Below, piece by piece: positions 52,950 to 61,010 of a stretch of 64,000 nucleotides of DNA (position 1 is the stretch's first letter; every line of letters begins with the position of its first letter). A model generated the notes under the pieces. It was given only the letters and a program-made list of their open reading frames with translations, ran no database searches and was not told the DNA's origin. The stretch comes from DASXVU01 sp963732855 (GTDB taxonomy: Archaea > Thermoplasmatota > Thermoplasmata > Methanomassiliicoccales > UBA472), in the NCBI GenBank assembly GCA_963732855.1, contig CAVTBB010000006.1, positions 61,095-125,094 on the forward strand, written 5' to 3'. A program made the position numbers and the translations under genes.

Positions 52950-53924
52950 TCATTCCCCCATTTTTATGACGACATTTCCCTTTTTATGACCCTTTTCCAC
53001 ATAGCCATGGGCCTCGGCGATCTGTGCCAGATCGTACGTTCTATCAATGACCGGTCTTATCTTTCCAGCCTCACAAAGCCCTTTTAGGAAGAGAAGGTCG
53101 GCAGCCTTCTCCTCGGGAGACCTCAGACCGGTGGCCATGAATTTCGCTTTCTTATGACTAGCACCCGCAGGCACTAACCGGCGGAGCATAACGGATGGCG
53201 AGGGGAAGGTGGTCAGGTAGGTACCACCTTCTCTTAGGGAGTCTTTGCAACGCGAAAACGAGCTCTTGGCCACTGCGTCAAAGATCATGTCATATGTCTC
53301 CCCTGTCTTAGTAAAGTCCTGTTTGGTGTAGTCAATGACCTTCTCAGCACCGATGGATCTCACCATTTCAACATTCGTCGTACTGCATACCCCGGTCACT
53401 TCCGCCCCATAGTGCGCGGCAAGCTGCACGGCCATCGTTCCCACCGATCCAGAAGCGCCATTGATGAGGACTTTCTGACCGCTATGGATGTTCCCCTTAT
53501 CCCTCAGGAAAGGTAACGCGGTCAGTCCCCCATCGGAGACGGAGGCCGCCTCGCCATAATCAAGATTGGCCGGCATGATCGCCAATGCCTCACTTTCGGC
53601 CAGACATTTGTATTCAGCCTGGGCGCCAAAACTGGTGCCGCTCGACCCATAGACCTTATCCCCTTTCCTAAATGCTTTCACATCCTTGCCGGTAGCCTCT
53701 ATCTCCCCGGCAACCACATCCCCCGGTATATTCTTGGGTCGAAGGAGACCGGTGAAGAACCTTGAGACAAATGGCTTGCCCTTTCTGAAGGCAACATCCG
53801 ATGGCGTTACCGTCGCGGCACGCACCCTGATCAGCACCTCATTGTTCTTGGGAACGGGTTTTTTCACCTCCTTCAGTTGAAGGACTTCAGGTGATCCGTA
53901 TTTTTCGCACACGATCGCTTTCAT
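52950..53924 (-). CDS. NAD(P)-dependent MDR oxidoreductase (quinone-reductase-like), copy 1
   Basis: The 324-residue paralogue of the gene at 51818 shares MKAIVCEKYGSPEVLQL, GDKVYGSSGTSFGAQAEYKC, NGASGSVGTMAVQLAAHYGA and the C-terminal VIDRTYDLAQIAEAHGYVEKG. It lacks the catalytic zinc ligands, as expected for quinone oxidoreductase/zeta-crystallin types. GGAGG six bases before ATG 53924 fixes the start, although the frame is open to 53999, overlapping the RHH gene. Confidence 0.9.
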   Translation of the reverse strand: MKAIVCEKYGSPEVLQLKEVKKPVPKNNEVLIRVRAATVTPSDVAFRKGKPFVSRFFTGLLRPKNIPGDVVAGEIEATGKDVKAFRKGDKVYGSSGTSFGAQAEYKCLAESEALAIMPANLDYGEAASVSDGGLTALPFLRDKGNIHSGQKVLINGASGSVGTMAVQLAAHYGAEVTGVCSTTNVEMVRSIGAEKVIDYTKQDFTKTGETYDMIFDAVAKSSFSRCKDSLREGGTYLTTFPSPSVMLRRLVPAGASHKKAKFMATGLRSPEEKAADLLFLKGLCEAGKIRPVIDRTYDLAQIAEAHGYVEKGHKKGNVVIKMGE

Positions 53925-53962
53925 GGTTTTCCTCCTAATCATCAATACTGAGTTCATTCTTT

Positions 53963-54346
53963 TCAGTTTTTCGTCTTGACCTCGCTGACCATGGCGCACT
54001 TGGTAAGCACCTGGAACCGGGTAAGCGACTGAGGGATCAGGACCTTCGTGCAGGTCTTGATGGACATGACGCTCCGGTCAAAGGAATCCCAATCGATGTC
54101 ATCGGCGAACTCCAGCGTCTTGATGTTGTGGAACATGACTGGCCCTTTCAGCGATTCCAGGTCCTTTTTGGTGACCAGGAGCGTGGTCAGGTTCCCGATG
54201 CGATAGTTGGTCGTGCTGATGTCCTCGACCAGAGCGCGCATCACGATGGTGGTCAACTCCCCAATCGACAGTTCGCGCTTCTTGGCCTCGGCGGTGAACT
54301 TGGCATAGATCTCGTCGTCTATGCCCCGAATCGTTACATCGGTCAT
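53963..54346 (-). CDS. Ribbon-helix-helix regulator with C-terminal domain
   Basis: The 127-residue protein begins with an RHH fold (MTDVTIRGIDDEIYAKFTAE, then LSIGELTTIVMRALVED) that would bind DNA as a dimer. A domain of about 80 residues of unknown type follows (NLTTLLVTKKDLESLKGP, FDRSVMSIKTCTKVLI). It is four bases downstream of the membrane gene at 54351-54695 on the same strand and probably regulates that operon or responds to its membrane partner. Confidence 0.75.
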   Translation of the reverse strand: MTDVTIRGIDDEIYAKFTAEAKKRELSIGELTTIVMRALVEDISTTNYRIGNLTTLLVTKKDLESLKGPVMFHNIKTLEFADDIDWDSFDRSVMSIKTCTKVLIPQSLTRFQVLTKCAMVSEVKTKN

Positions 54347-54350
54347 TCGA

Positions 54351-54695
54351 TCACCTCTTCATCTTGGTCAGGTCCCTTCGGGTCGCGAAGGCCGCGGCGA
54401 CGAAGAACCCGCCGACGAACATGGCCATTATCGGGAAGATCGCGTACCATGGCACCGCATAACCGAGTATGGCCAGGAACCAGGTCCCGCCGAAGACGAA
54501 CAGGCCAGCGCCGATCACCGAGCCGAACCATCTCAAGGCCCGACCCTCTGCCGGCGGCATTTGGACCATCGGCACGTAGGTGTCTATCGGGTCCGCCGTT
54601 CCCTCTGCGCCTTTCGCCAGCAGCTGACGGCGTACGTTCTCTTTGAAGTTCTCGTCATGCCCCAAATCGTTCTGTGTATTTGTTGAATCAGTCAT
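54351..54695 (-). CDS. Two-TM membrane protein in operon with RHH regulator
   Basis: The 114-residue protein has a polar N-terminal half (TDSTNTQNDLGHDENFKE) and two TM helices (about 63-82 and 88-105) followed by a basic end (RRDLTKMKR). The ATG at 54695 is preferred to one 12 codons upstream. A strong AT-rich promoter (ttaaataaatatt on the minus strand, about 54737-54752) serves this gene and the RHH gene that follows four bases later. Function unknown. Confidence 0.7.
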   Translation of the reverse strand: MTDSTNTQNDLGHDENFKENVRRQLLAKGAEGTADPIDTYVPMVQMPPAEGRALRWFGSVIGAGLFVFGGTWFLAILGYAVPWYAIFPIMAMFVGGFFVAAAFATRRDLTKMKR

Positions 54696-54751
54696 GCAAT
54701 CACCATTGCACCATATCAACAAATGCACCATGAAGTATTAATATTTATTTA

Positions 54752-55090
54752 AGGGTCCAAAACAGCCGGTCTGATAACCGGTCCGGAGATGAGCCATAAT
54801 GATCAACCCGGCTCGCAAAGAATTCTATTCAATTAGAAGAATGGTCTCGATGAACCAGTGCATGATCATGCCTCACGAAACGACTTTGAAAGGTCTCTCA
54901 TATTCTACTTCACTGTGGGGATCGTCAACACTTGGCACGGCAGACGGCACAGACGATGAAATGACGAAATTGACGGCTTCATCTTTCTGGCCAAAAGGGT
55001 GCCAACTTAGATTGGTACGACACTCTCCTTGCTTAACAAAAAATCAATAATGGACCAGGTACCGATCAATTTGAGAAACCGGTCGAGAAA
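54752..55090. other. Intergenic region without a supported gene
   Basis: About 340 bp. A plus frame (54799-55050) of 83 codons has an unusual composition and no motif, and I do not support it. The left edge is the divergent promoter of the RHH operon. Confidence 0.4.
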
Positions 55091-55132
55091 TACATAGGAT
55101 GAAATGCCTATATAGGCACATATTCCTATGTA
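55091..55132. repeat. Nested palindrome abutting the AAA ATPase stop codon
   Basis: TACATAGGA (55091-55099) and TCCTATGTA (55124-55132) form outer inverted arms. They lie six bases on each side of a perfect inner 12-bp palindrome, GCCTATATAGGC (55106-55117). The last arm ends one base before the ATPase stop codon. It could form a terminator-like cruciform or be a multi-site protein-binding element. Confidence 0.7.
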
Positions 55133-56296
55133 TTAGGTGATTATTTTGAATCTCCTTATTAGCCAATCACAAAACACGGGATCGGATATTCTGTACTGAC
55201 CAATCATAGGTCTTTCGATTATTCCATAATTAACTAGTAACAAGAGCGTTTTTGATATATTGGCCAAAGGTTTCCTAACGTCTCTGGCCACCTCACTTGG
55301 TTTGATCTTACCGTTGGCAAGGGCGACAAGTATTTCTCTTTCAAGAGGAGAGAGGAATTTGAAATAGTTATCAAACTCCCCGTCTAGGCTGATAACAATA
55401 TTCTCATACGCTGTGTCTACGGCATCCTCATTTATCGATCCCCCCTCTCCAACCGACAAATACAACTCGAGTCCAATGCGTTGAACATAATCCGGAAATC
55501 CATCGGATAATACAACGATTTTTTCCACTACTTGGTCGCTTATCCGTATGTTAACCAATGATAACCGTTCCTTGATGTATTGGCCCACGAATTTCTTATC
55601 TATTTTTTTGACTGGAATCTCGACGAGTTGCCTGTAAAATGGTGAACGGTTGTTGTAGGCCAGATCATGCATTATCGTTGTCGCCGAACCAGTGAAAATA
55701 TAACAAACCCTATTTTGTGATTGTACTATGGTTCGAATCCTTTTCAGAGTGTCCTGACCCCACCCTATGATATCCTGGAACTCGTCCATCATTACCACGA
55801 AATAAACTCCCTTATCTTCAGCCAGGATCTCAATATATTGCAGTGCCGCTTCGAGAAAATAATCTTCTTCAATTTTATTGTCCTTCAATTTTATACTGAA
55901 GTCAGCGAGGCGAATTTCACTTACCCTTCCCGTTGTCAATTCAACTGCTTCATTGATTATCTTTGTTAGTCTCTTAAGGTAAGACTTGTCACCGGTCTTA
56001 CTGACATAATTCTCAATAGCATTATCAACCAATATTTTAGCGAGCCTGCTTTTTGATCCCAATCCGTAACAATTCACAACAATGGGTATGATTTTCTTGT
56101 TTGGTTCTAATATGGATACTAGATTTTGCAGGATCGAAGTCTTACCGGTTCTTCTCAGTCCGACTAATACGGTGTTGCTCGAAGACCTGTTTTGGACTCC
56201 CTCGACCAGCGTGAGAAGCCTACTCATTTCATCCTTTCTATCGACAAAATAGTCGCCGATCGCCGGCTTGCCTACAATGAATGGAAGTTCTGCCAT
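55133..56296 (-). CDS. Archaeal AAA/STAND-type ATPase with C-terminal winged helix
   Basis: The 387-residue protein matches the archaeal ATPase family (PF01637-like). It has Walker A VGLRRTGKTSILQNL (about residue 45-55), Walker B FVVMMDEFQDIIGW, the sensor region CYIFTGSATTIMHD, and a C-terminal wHTH (LANGKIKPSEVARDV, then LLLLVNYGIIERP). Such proteins are often on archaeal mobile DNA. The gene is AT-rich compared with both neighbours, lies just downstream of tRNA-Ser, and is bounded by related palindromes, so it was probably acquired horizontally. A regulated or selfish function is possible. Confidence 0.85.
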   Translation of the reverse strand: MAELPFIVGKPAIGDYFVDRKDEMSRLLTLVEGVQNRSSSNTVLVGLRRTGKTSILQNLVSILEPNKKIIPIVVNCYGLGSKSRLAKILVDNAIENYVSKTGDKSYLKRLTKIINEAVELTTGRVSEIRLADFSIKLKDNKIEEDYFLEAALQYIEILAEDKGVYFVVMMDEFQDIIGWGQDTLKRIRTIVQSQNRVCYIFTGSATTIMHDLAYNNRSPFYRQLVEIPVKKIDKKFVGQYIKERLSLVNIRISDQVVEKIVVLSDGFPDYVQRIGLELYLSVGEGGSINEDAVDTAYENIVISLDGEFDNYFKFLSPLEREILVALANGKIKPSEVARDVRKPLANISKTLLLLVNYGIIERPMIGQYRISDPVFCDWLIRRFKIIT

Positions 56297-56319
56297 ACTC
56301 TCAACTCGATAGGGATCTG

Positions 56320-56333
56320 TTCCTATATAGGAA
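56320..56333 (-). promoter_or_regulatory. Palindromic operator overlapping the ATPase TATA box
   Basis: TTCCTATATAGGAA is a perfect 14-bp palindrome, 24-37 bp before the ATPase start, so it includes the likely TATA box. A second half-like TCCTATAT follows at about 56339-56346. It shares CCTATATAGG with the 3' palindrome at 55106, which suggests autoregulation by a protein that binds both. Confidence 0.6.
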
Positions 56334-56390
56334 GATTATCCTATATCTTTTTTGTCAAGCATTAAGCTCTCTTGTAAATGAAGTAAAAGT

Positions 56391-56480
56391 TGGCGCCGAG
56401 GGGGAGATTCGAACTCCCGAGGTACAGGGTACCACCAGCTCTCAAGGCTGGCGCCGTAATCCGGGCTTAGCTACCTCGGC
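56391..56480 (-). tRNA. tRNA-Ser (TGA)
   Basis: The minus strand folds into a class II tRNA of 90 nt: acceptor GCCGAGG with CCTCGGC, anticodon stem CCAGC/GCTGG with loop CTTGAGA (anticodon TGA), a long variable arm (GGTACCCTGTACC), a T arm with TTCGAAT, discriminator G and encoded CCA. The ATPase gene starts about 95 bp beyond its 3' end. Confidence 0.95.
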
Positions 56481-56520
56481 TTGGATTGCCGGAACAGATG
56501 TTTGGTTAAGACGTTTGCGC

Positions 56521-58176
56521 TCAGAATATCTTTCCGACCTTGCCTTCGACCAGGACGTCGAGGTTCACTTCGAACGCGATGACCGGGTATCCCAGCTCGA
56601 AAGCGGTGATCACTTCCGGGTGCAGTTCGCCGAAAGAGCCGACGCATTTGCCGTTCACGAGGACGGATGCGCCCCTTCCGGCGATGTACATGCCGGACTC
56701 GAGCGGTTCAAGATCGAACTTGACCGACAGGTCCCTCATCACGCCTTCGACCACCGATTTCATCTCTGTGAAACCGGCCTTGGAATGGATGGCCATGACC
56801 GCCAGGTTCTTGCGGCGTTTGCCGTCGACGACGTCGCCCACTTCGAATATCCTCTGGGGCAGGTCGCGGTGCTTGCTCTTGCGCAGGACGGCCAGCAACG
56901 ACGGCATCAGGCGGATACGCAGACAGGTGTGGTCCTCGCTGACTGGGTTAAGCACTTCGACGACCTCCTGTTCGTGCACCCGCATGTGCATGAACTGGTC
57001 CTCCTTCGACGTGAGAGTGAGCGTGGTCGCTTCCCAGAACCCGTAGCCGACCATGAGCTGGCGGACGAGATCCGCCGCCCTTTCGATCGGGCGTTCCGAG
57101 CCGACGGTCTGTGTCTTCGGCAGGACCTTCCCGAAGTTCTCGTATCCGTAACCGATGGCGATGTCCTCGATGACATCGTGCGGATGGATCAGGTCCATGC
57201 GTACGGCGGAAGAATGAACGTTAAGTTTCTTGCCCTTGCCTTCGGCGGAATAGCCCATCCGGGCCAGGCACAAGGCCATGCCATCCGCGTCCAGTTCCAG
57301 ACCGAGCCATTTGTTGGCGGCGGCGATGTCGAGCTTCCACAGGCCAGGCTCCAGTTTCGGCGTGACGTCCTTCTTCCTGCCATGAGTTATGGTGACCGTC
57401 TCGATGTCCCCGCCCCTTTCGGCGATCGATGTCGTGACGATGTTGAGGACGCCGCTGATCGTGACATAGTCCATGCCGGTGACGTCTATGAAGATGTTCT
57501 TGGTGTCGCAGGTGACCGTGGTCAGCCGTCCGTTGATGATCGGCGGGAACGAGAGCACATCAGCGTTGACGTCGAGGATGACCGGGTAGAGCGGTTTCCC
57601 TTCCAGTATGGACTTGTACGCGACACCTTTCTCATGCTTTTCCAGCACCTCGCGCATCGTCATCGGCTCTTCTTTGGCCAGCGGTACGAACGAGAGGCTG
57701 TCCGGCTCGACGCCCTTGTAAACGAAAGGCGGCGAGACCTTGTCCAGGTCATGCACGCCGATGGCGACCTTCACCCGCTTGCGGCCTACGGTCAGGTGTA
57801 ACTTTTCCTGCAGCTCCATCAGCGAACGGATGATCTGGTCGGTCATAACGACGTTCTTGATGACCGCGGCGACGACGTAGGGGCGTACTTCGTTGACCGA
57901 GTCCTCCACCTTCATTACGATGCCAGAATCCTTGGTCGGGTAGACGCGCAGTCCGGGCTTTATGTCCATGAACGCACGCAACGCCCGTGCCACCCCTTCA
58001 ACCGAGTACAGGTCCGGTCGGTTCGGGAAGAACTCGATCGACGTCTCGCCGGTGGCGGCGTCGAACTCGTGCAGGTCCGCTCCGATCATCGGGATGCGTT
58101 CCAGCACGACCGAGCTGGGAAGGTCCTTGCCCATCAGACCGACCAGGTCGTTGAAGTTGAAGTTGATTACTGGCAT
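56521..58176 (-). CDS. pheT: Phenylalanyl-tRNA synthetase beta subunit
   Basis: PheT pairs with PheS to charge tRNA-Phe. The 551-residue length and organisation are archaeal/eukaryotic-type, without the bacterial N-terminal EMAP extension. Features are FFPNRPDLYSVEGVARALR (about 55), the B3/B4 and B5 regions (LAKEEPMTMREVLEKHEKG, IIKVS-like core PIINGRLT), and the catalytic-like B6/B7 domain (GYENFGKVLPKTQTVG, LNPVSEDHTCLRIRLMPSLL, KSKHRDLPQRIFEVGDV). ATG 58176 is set by the protein start and a TATA-like sequence about 27 bp away; the frame is open further into the HMG-CoA reductase end. pheS is not in the window. Confidence 0.95.
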   Translation of the reverse strand: MPVINFNFNDLVGLMGKDLPSSVVLERIPMIGADLHEFDAATGETSIEFFPNRPDLYSVEGVARALRAFMDIKPGLRVYPTKDSGIVMKVEDSVNEVRPYVVAAVIKNVVMTDQIIRSLMELQEKLHLTVGRKRVKVAIGVHDLDKVSPPFVYKGVEPDSLSFVPLAKEEPMTMREVLEKHEKGVAYKSILEGKPLYPVILDVNADVLSFPPIINGRLTTVTCDTKNIFIDVTGMDYVTISGVLNIVTTSIAERGGDIETVTITHGRKKDVTPKLEPGLWKLDIAAANKWLGLELDADGMALCLARMGYSAEGKGKKLNVHSSAVRMDLIHPHDVIEDIAIGYGYENFGKVLPKTQTVGSERPIERAADLVRQLMVGYGFWEATTLTLTSKEDQFMHMRVHEQEVVEVLNPVSEDHTCLRIRLMPSLLAVLRKSKHRDLPQRIFEVGDVVDGKRRKNLAVMAIHSKAGFTEMKSVVEGVMRDLSVKFDLEPLESGMYIAGRGASVLVNGKCVGSFGELHPEVITAFELGYPVIAFEVNLDVLVEGKVGKIF

Positions 58177-58219
58177 GATGGCATGCGATGAATATGAGAC
58201 TATTTTATCTTTTTCCGGT

Positions 58220-59368
58220 TCACCGGCCGAGCGCCTTGTGCGCCTTGCCCAGCTCGCCCACGGATTGAGCTGCCAGAGTTGACAGTTCGCCCGCCAGCAC
58301 GACGGCGCCGACGATCTCCGCGAGCTTCTTCGCCTTGCCGAGACCGACACAGTCGATCATCGATAGCGCCTCGCTCTGGCACGGTAACCTCGTACCGCCT
58401 CCGACGGTGCCGACCTCGACGCAGGGGATGCGGACGGACAGATACAGCCCGCCCTCGACCACTTCCGCGGTGGTCATGCCCATGCTTCCTTCGGCGACCT
58501 GGGCCGGGTCTTGACCGGTAGCGAGGTAGAGCGCCGCGATCATGTTCGCCATATGCGCGTTGAATCCATACGAGAGCGCCATCGCCGAACCGACCAGGTT
58601 CTTGCGGAAACAGGTCTCGACCGCCTTCTCGGCGGTGGTGTGCAATCTGTCCTCGAGGATGACGTTCGGAATGGTGACATCGGCAAGCACGACCTTGCCT
58701 CTTCCTTCGATGGCGTCGATAGCGGCCGGCTTCTTGTCGGTGCACATGTTGCCTGACACAGATATGAGGGTGGCGCCGGTCCTCTCTTCGATGAAACGGG
58801 AAGCAGCCTCGGTGGCGATCGTGGCCATGTTCATGCCCATGGCATCACCGGTGTCGTAGGAGAAACGCAGGTAGAGGCTCTTGCCGGAGGCGAACGCCCT
58901 GACCTTCAGCAGCTTGCCGTGCTTGGTGGTGTTTTCGGCAACTGACCTTATCTCGTCGATGTGATCATCGACCCAGCAGGCCACCTGGGTGCAGTGCCTG
59001 ACGCCCTCCGTTCGGAAGACGGGTGCCCTCGTCATCTCATCCTTGACGATGACGACGTCTGCGCCGCCAGCCGATGATATGACGCTGCACCCCCTGGAGA
59101 CGGACGCCAGCAGCGCCCCTTCCGTCGTGGCCATGGGAACCAGGAACTCGCCCCTGGCGTGGCCACCATTGATAAGGATGGGACCAACGAAACCGAGCGG
59201 GATCTGGACGCATCCGATCATGTTCTCGATGTTCTTCTCCGCCACGATCGGGTCGAACGAGCAGTGCGAGATGGCGCTCAGCTTGACGCCGGTGAACTCT
59301 TCCGCCGCTGTGCGACGTTCTTCGACGTCCTGCTTGGTCTTGCCCCTGTTCTTCAGACCGCCAGACAT
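58220..59368 (-). CDS. hmgA: 3-hydroxy-3-methylglutaryl-CoA reductase (class I)
   Basis: HMG-CoA reductase makes mevalonate from HMG-CoA with NADPH, committing carbon to archaeal isoprenoid lipids. The 382-residue catalytic domain, without membrane anchors, has ENMIGCVQIPLGFVGP (about 48), catalytic Glu83 in ATTEGALLAS, DTGDAMGMNM (about 172), the active-site lysine in CTDKKPAA (about 212), Asp287 in GQDPAQV, VGTVGGGT and catalytic His377 in KAHK. It lies 43 bp upstream of pheT on the same strand. Confidence 0.96.
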   Translation of the reverse strand: MSGGLKNRGKTKQDVEERRTAAEEFTGVKLSAISHCSFDPIVAEKNIENMIGCVQIPLGFVGPILINGGHARGEFLVPMATTEGALLASVSRGCSVISSAGGADVVIVKDEMTRAPVFRTEGVRHCTQVACWVDDHIDEIRSVAENTTKHGKLLKVRAFASGKSLYLRFSYDTGDAMGMNMATIATEAASRFIEERTGATLISVSGNMCTDKKPAAIDAIEGRGKVVLADVTIPNVILEDRLHTTAEKAVETCFRKNLVGSAMALSYGFNAHMANMIAALYLATGQDPAQVAEGSMGMTTAEVVEGGLYLSVRIPCVEVGTVGGGTRLPCQSEALSMIDCVGLGKAKKLAEIVGAVVLAGELSTLAAQSVGELGKAHKALGR

Positions 59369-59473
59369 GTTGATCGTTCAGGTATTGAGGTTCGACATAT
59401 AGTTATTGTCCATTGGCATTGCGGCGCGAATTACGTCGTCTGCCTTCATACATTTTCGATAGCGTAGGGTGTC

Positions 59474-59483
59474 ACTTAAATAG
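59474..59483 (+). promoter_or_regulatory. TATA-like box
   Basis: The sequence acttaaatag lies about 28 bp before ATG 59506, fitting a leaderless start. Confidence 0.55.
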
Positions 59484-59505
59484 CGTTGTTGCCTATTTTT
59501 CATGC

Positions 59506-59790
59506 ATGGAGCAGGAAGTTCGTTGTCAGAGCTGCGGTATGCTGATGGGAACTGGGATTTTCGGCTCTCTGGCAAACGGCAAGGAGACCAAGGAGTATTG
59601 CCGGTTCTGTTTCCAGGACGGCAAGTATACCGATCCGGGGGCGACGATGCACGGGATGATCGAGAACTCGGTCAGGATCATGGTCAAGAAGATGGCCATT
59701 CCCGAGGACCGGGCGAGGGAGATCGCCGGCTCGACGATACCTCAATTGAAGAGATGGTCAACGCCAGGCAATGTGCAGGAGAAGGTCTGA
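59506..59790 (+). CDS. Zn_ribbon_2 (PF12674-type) protein
   Basis: The 94-residue protein begins CQSCGMLMGTGIFGSLANG, then EYCRFCFQDGKYTDP, the putative zinc ribbon of the Zn_ribbon_2 family (CxxCGMPL...YCxxCxxDG). A helical tail follows with MVKKMAIPEDRAREIAGST. The role is unknown; such proteins are frequent in methanogens. ATG 59506 is set by the TATA box 28 bp upstream. Confidence 0.82.
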   Translation: MEQEVRCQSCGMLMGTGIFGSLANGKETKEYCRFCFQDGKYTDPGATMHGMIENSVRIMVKKMAIPEDRAREIAGSTIPQLKRWSTPGNVQEKV

Positions 59791-59833
59791 AAGGCCGTTT
59801 TCGGGTGTCCATTTAGGTCCCAGGATAGAGAAA

Positions 59834-59845
59834 GCTTTAAAATAG
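59834..59845 (+). promoter_or_regulatory. TATA box of tRNA-Ile
   Basis: The sequence gctttaaaatag lies about 33-44 bp before the mature 5' end, as expected for a tRNA gene with a short leader. Confidence 0.55.
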
Positions 59846-59877
59846 CCCTTGGTATTCCCTGAACTCAACCAGAAAAA

Positions 59878-59952
59878 GGGCCCATAGCTTAGTCTGGTTG
59901 GAGCGTCCGGCTGATAACCGGAAGGTCGGGAGTTCAAATCTCCTTGGGCCCA
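59878..59952 (+). tRNA. tRNA-Ile (GAT)
   Basis: Cloverleaf: acceptor GGGCCCA with TGGGCCC, anticodon stem TCCGG/CCGGA with loop CTGATAA (anticodon GAT), T arm GGGAG-TTCAAAT-CTCCT, discriminator A. CCA is not encoded; the sequence continues CTAATAC. The provirus-like module begins directly after it, so its 3' end is the likely attachment site. Confidence 0.93.
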
Positions 59953-60125
59953 CTAATACTAACTGGCTTGGCATCGAAAAGGTAAAAAGCCCTCAAAGCC
60001 AAGCCCTTCTCGATTCTTACAAACGTTGGGGCGTAGAGCAAAGGAAACTGTCCGAACTCAAGGATTCGGGCAAGCTAATTCTGATACGTAGCTGCGCTTC
60101 CGTCTCGGCGGAGGTGAGGCTGTGA
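59898..60125 (+). CDS. Hypothetical protein whose frame extends from within tRNA-Ile
   Basis: The 75-codon frame is open from a TTG inside the tRNA. After the tRNA it reads as a helical protein with SQALLDSYKRWGVEQRKL. No ATG, GTG or TTG start occurs between the tRNA end and the helical part, so either the start is in the tRNA or the gene lost its own start when the element integrated. Its stop overlaps the start of the next gene (GTGA), with an SD inside it, so it behaves as the first gene of the viral operon. No integrase motif is seen. Confidence 0.4.
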   Translation: MERPADNRKVGSSNLLGPTNTNWLGIEKVKSPQSQALLDSYKRWGVEQRKLSELKDSGKLILIRSCASVSAEVRL

Positions 60126-60232
60126 CCCCCGACGAGCGCATCGTCGAGCGGTATCTGATCGCCATTTCTACCCTCGCTTTCATCCTCGGGGTCGGCGCGA
60201 TCCTTGTTTTGTTCCTCGGGAGAGTGCTCTGA
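60122..60232 (+). CDS. 36-residue single-TM peptide of the provirus
   Basis: A GTG start follows a perfect GGAGGTGAGG ribosome site and overlaps the previous stop. The peptide MTPDERIVERYLIAISTLAF continues as one hydrophobic helix to the end (FILGVGAILVLFLGRVL). The stop overlaps the next ATG (TGATG). Small membrane peptides with such coupling are typical of phage and viral operons. Confidence 0.6.
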   Translation: MTPDERIVERYLIAISTLAFILGVGAILVLFLGRVL

Positions 60233-60423
60233 TGCCTCAGCGCAGGCTAGGCGAGAAAGAGGACCTCCCGCCGATGGAAGAGGGGAAGGTCATCCCCGAG
60301 TTCGACGGGCACCGCATCATATGGCATGAATGCCCGAAACCGGAAGGGTATCTACCGAGAGGAAGAAGAGAAGAAGCAAGCGTACAACGTCCAACGCTCC
60401 TCCATTTCCGGTGGAGTCGCTAG
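60232..60423 (+). CDS. Small hypothetical viral protein
   Basis: The 63-residue product MPQRRLGEKEDLPPMEEGKV continues with FDGHRIIWHECPKPEGYLP and then an arginine-rich end. Its ATG overlaps the previous stop. A second frame (60326-60529) opens inside it and reads KGIYREEEEKKQAYNVQRSS; a frameshift near 60355 may join the two, but the operator palindromes at 60443-60480 make coding there doubtful. No family recognised. Confidence 0.45.
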   Translation: MPQRRLGEKEDLPPMEEGKVIPEFDGHRIIWHECPKPEGYLPRGRREEASVQRPTLLHFRWSR

Positions 60424-60442
60424 AGAGAGAGTAGAAGGAGTT

Positions 60443-60480
60443 TCCTATTATGATAATAGGATACCTAATAGGCTAATAGG
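60443..60480 (+). promoter_or_regulatory. Operator-like palindrome plus direct repeats
   Basis: CCTATTATGATAATAGG (60444-60460) is a perfect palindrome around TGA, and the arms extend one base to each side. It is followed by two back-to-back CTAATAGG repeats (60465-60472, 60473-60480). The cluster lies about 55-90 bp before the RHH gene, so that protein or a viral repressor probably binds it. Confidence 0.6.
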
Positions 60481-60533
60481 AAACCCCTCCGTCCAAGAAA
60501 AACTTCTCAATCGGAAATCAAGGGGTTGATTTG

Positions 60534-61010
60534 ATGGGCCGCCCCAAGAAGTACGTCGGCGGCGGCAAGACCAAATCCATCTGGCTCAGCCCTGAGGCGC
60601 TGGAGATCGTCCAGAAGAACGGGTTCCAGTCGAACCTCAGCGCCTACATCGACTCCTTGATCAAGTCCACGTCCGAGGATTCGCCGGAGATCATCAAGAT
60701 CAAGATCATGGACATGAGCCGGCAGCTCGCGAAGGTCGAGGACGCTGCCAATGCCATCCGGACCGAGCGGGACATACTCCAGGCAAAGCTCAACCTCTAC
60801 AAGGCCAAGGGAGACACCATCGGGTCGGCGAGGAACGAGCTCCTGGCGAAGTATTGGGACATCGTCAAGAAGGACCGCCTGCGCGGGGAGACCTCGTTCT
60901 ACGGATGGCTTTCCGGTCCGGCTAACATCCACTTCGTCAAGGAAGCGGGTTACCAGACCGCCGATGAAGCGGTGGCCTGGTGCAAGCAGCAGGAGGGCCG
61001 ATCGCTATGA
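60534..61010 (+). CDS. Ribbon-helix-helix/coiled-coil viral protein
   Basis: The 158-residue protein begins GRPKKYVGGGKTKSIWLSPE, an RHH-like strand and helix (SPEALEIVQKNGFQSNLSAY). A coiled coil follows (about 50-95, DMSRQLAKVEDAANAIRTER), then a C-terminal domain (LRGETSFYGWLSGPANIHF). It likely binds DNA as a multimer and may act on the operator cluster just upstream. The ATG at 60534 follows a TTG in frame; its stop overlaps the next ATG. Confidence 0.7.
   Translation: MGRPKKYVGGGKTKSIWLSPEALEIVQKNGFQSNLSAYIDSLIKSTSEDSPEIIKIKIMDMSRQLAKVEDAANAIRTERDILQAKLNLYKAKGDTIGSARNELLAKYWDIVKKDRLRGETSFYGWLSGPANIHFVKEAGYQTADEAVAWCKQQEGRSL

Noticed and set aside
54799..55050. 83-codon plus frame between the RHH operon and the ATPase gene
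   Set aside because: Odd composition, no promoter spacing, no motif.
56281..57801. 506-codon plus-strand frame opposite pheT and tRNA-Ser
   Set aside because: It runs through a tRNA and mirrors pheT codons; rich in His/Asp/Val typical of shadows.
59898..60125. SSV-type split integrase beginning in tRNA-Ile
   Set aside because: A frame does run out of the tRNA, but it is only about 57 codons beyond it and lacks Arg/His/Tyr integrase boxes.
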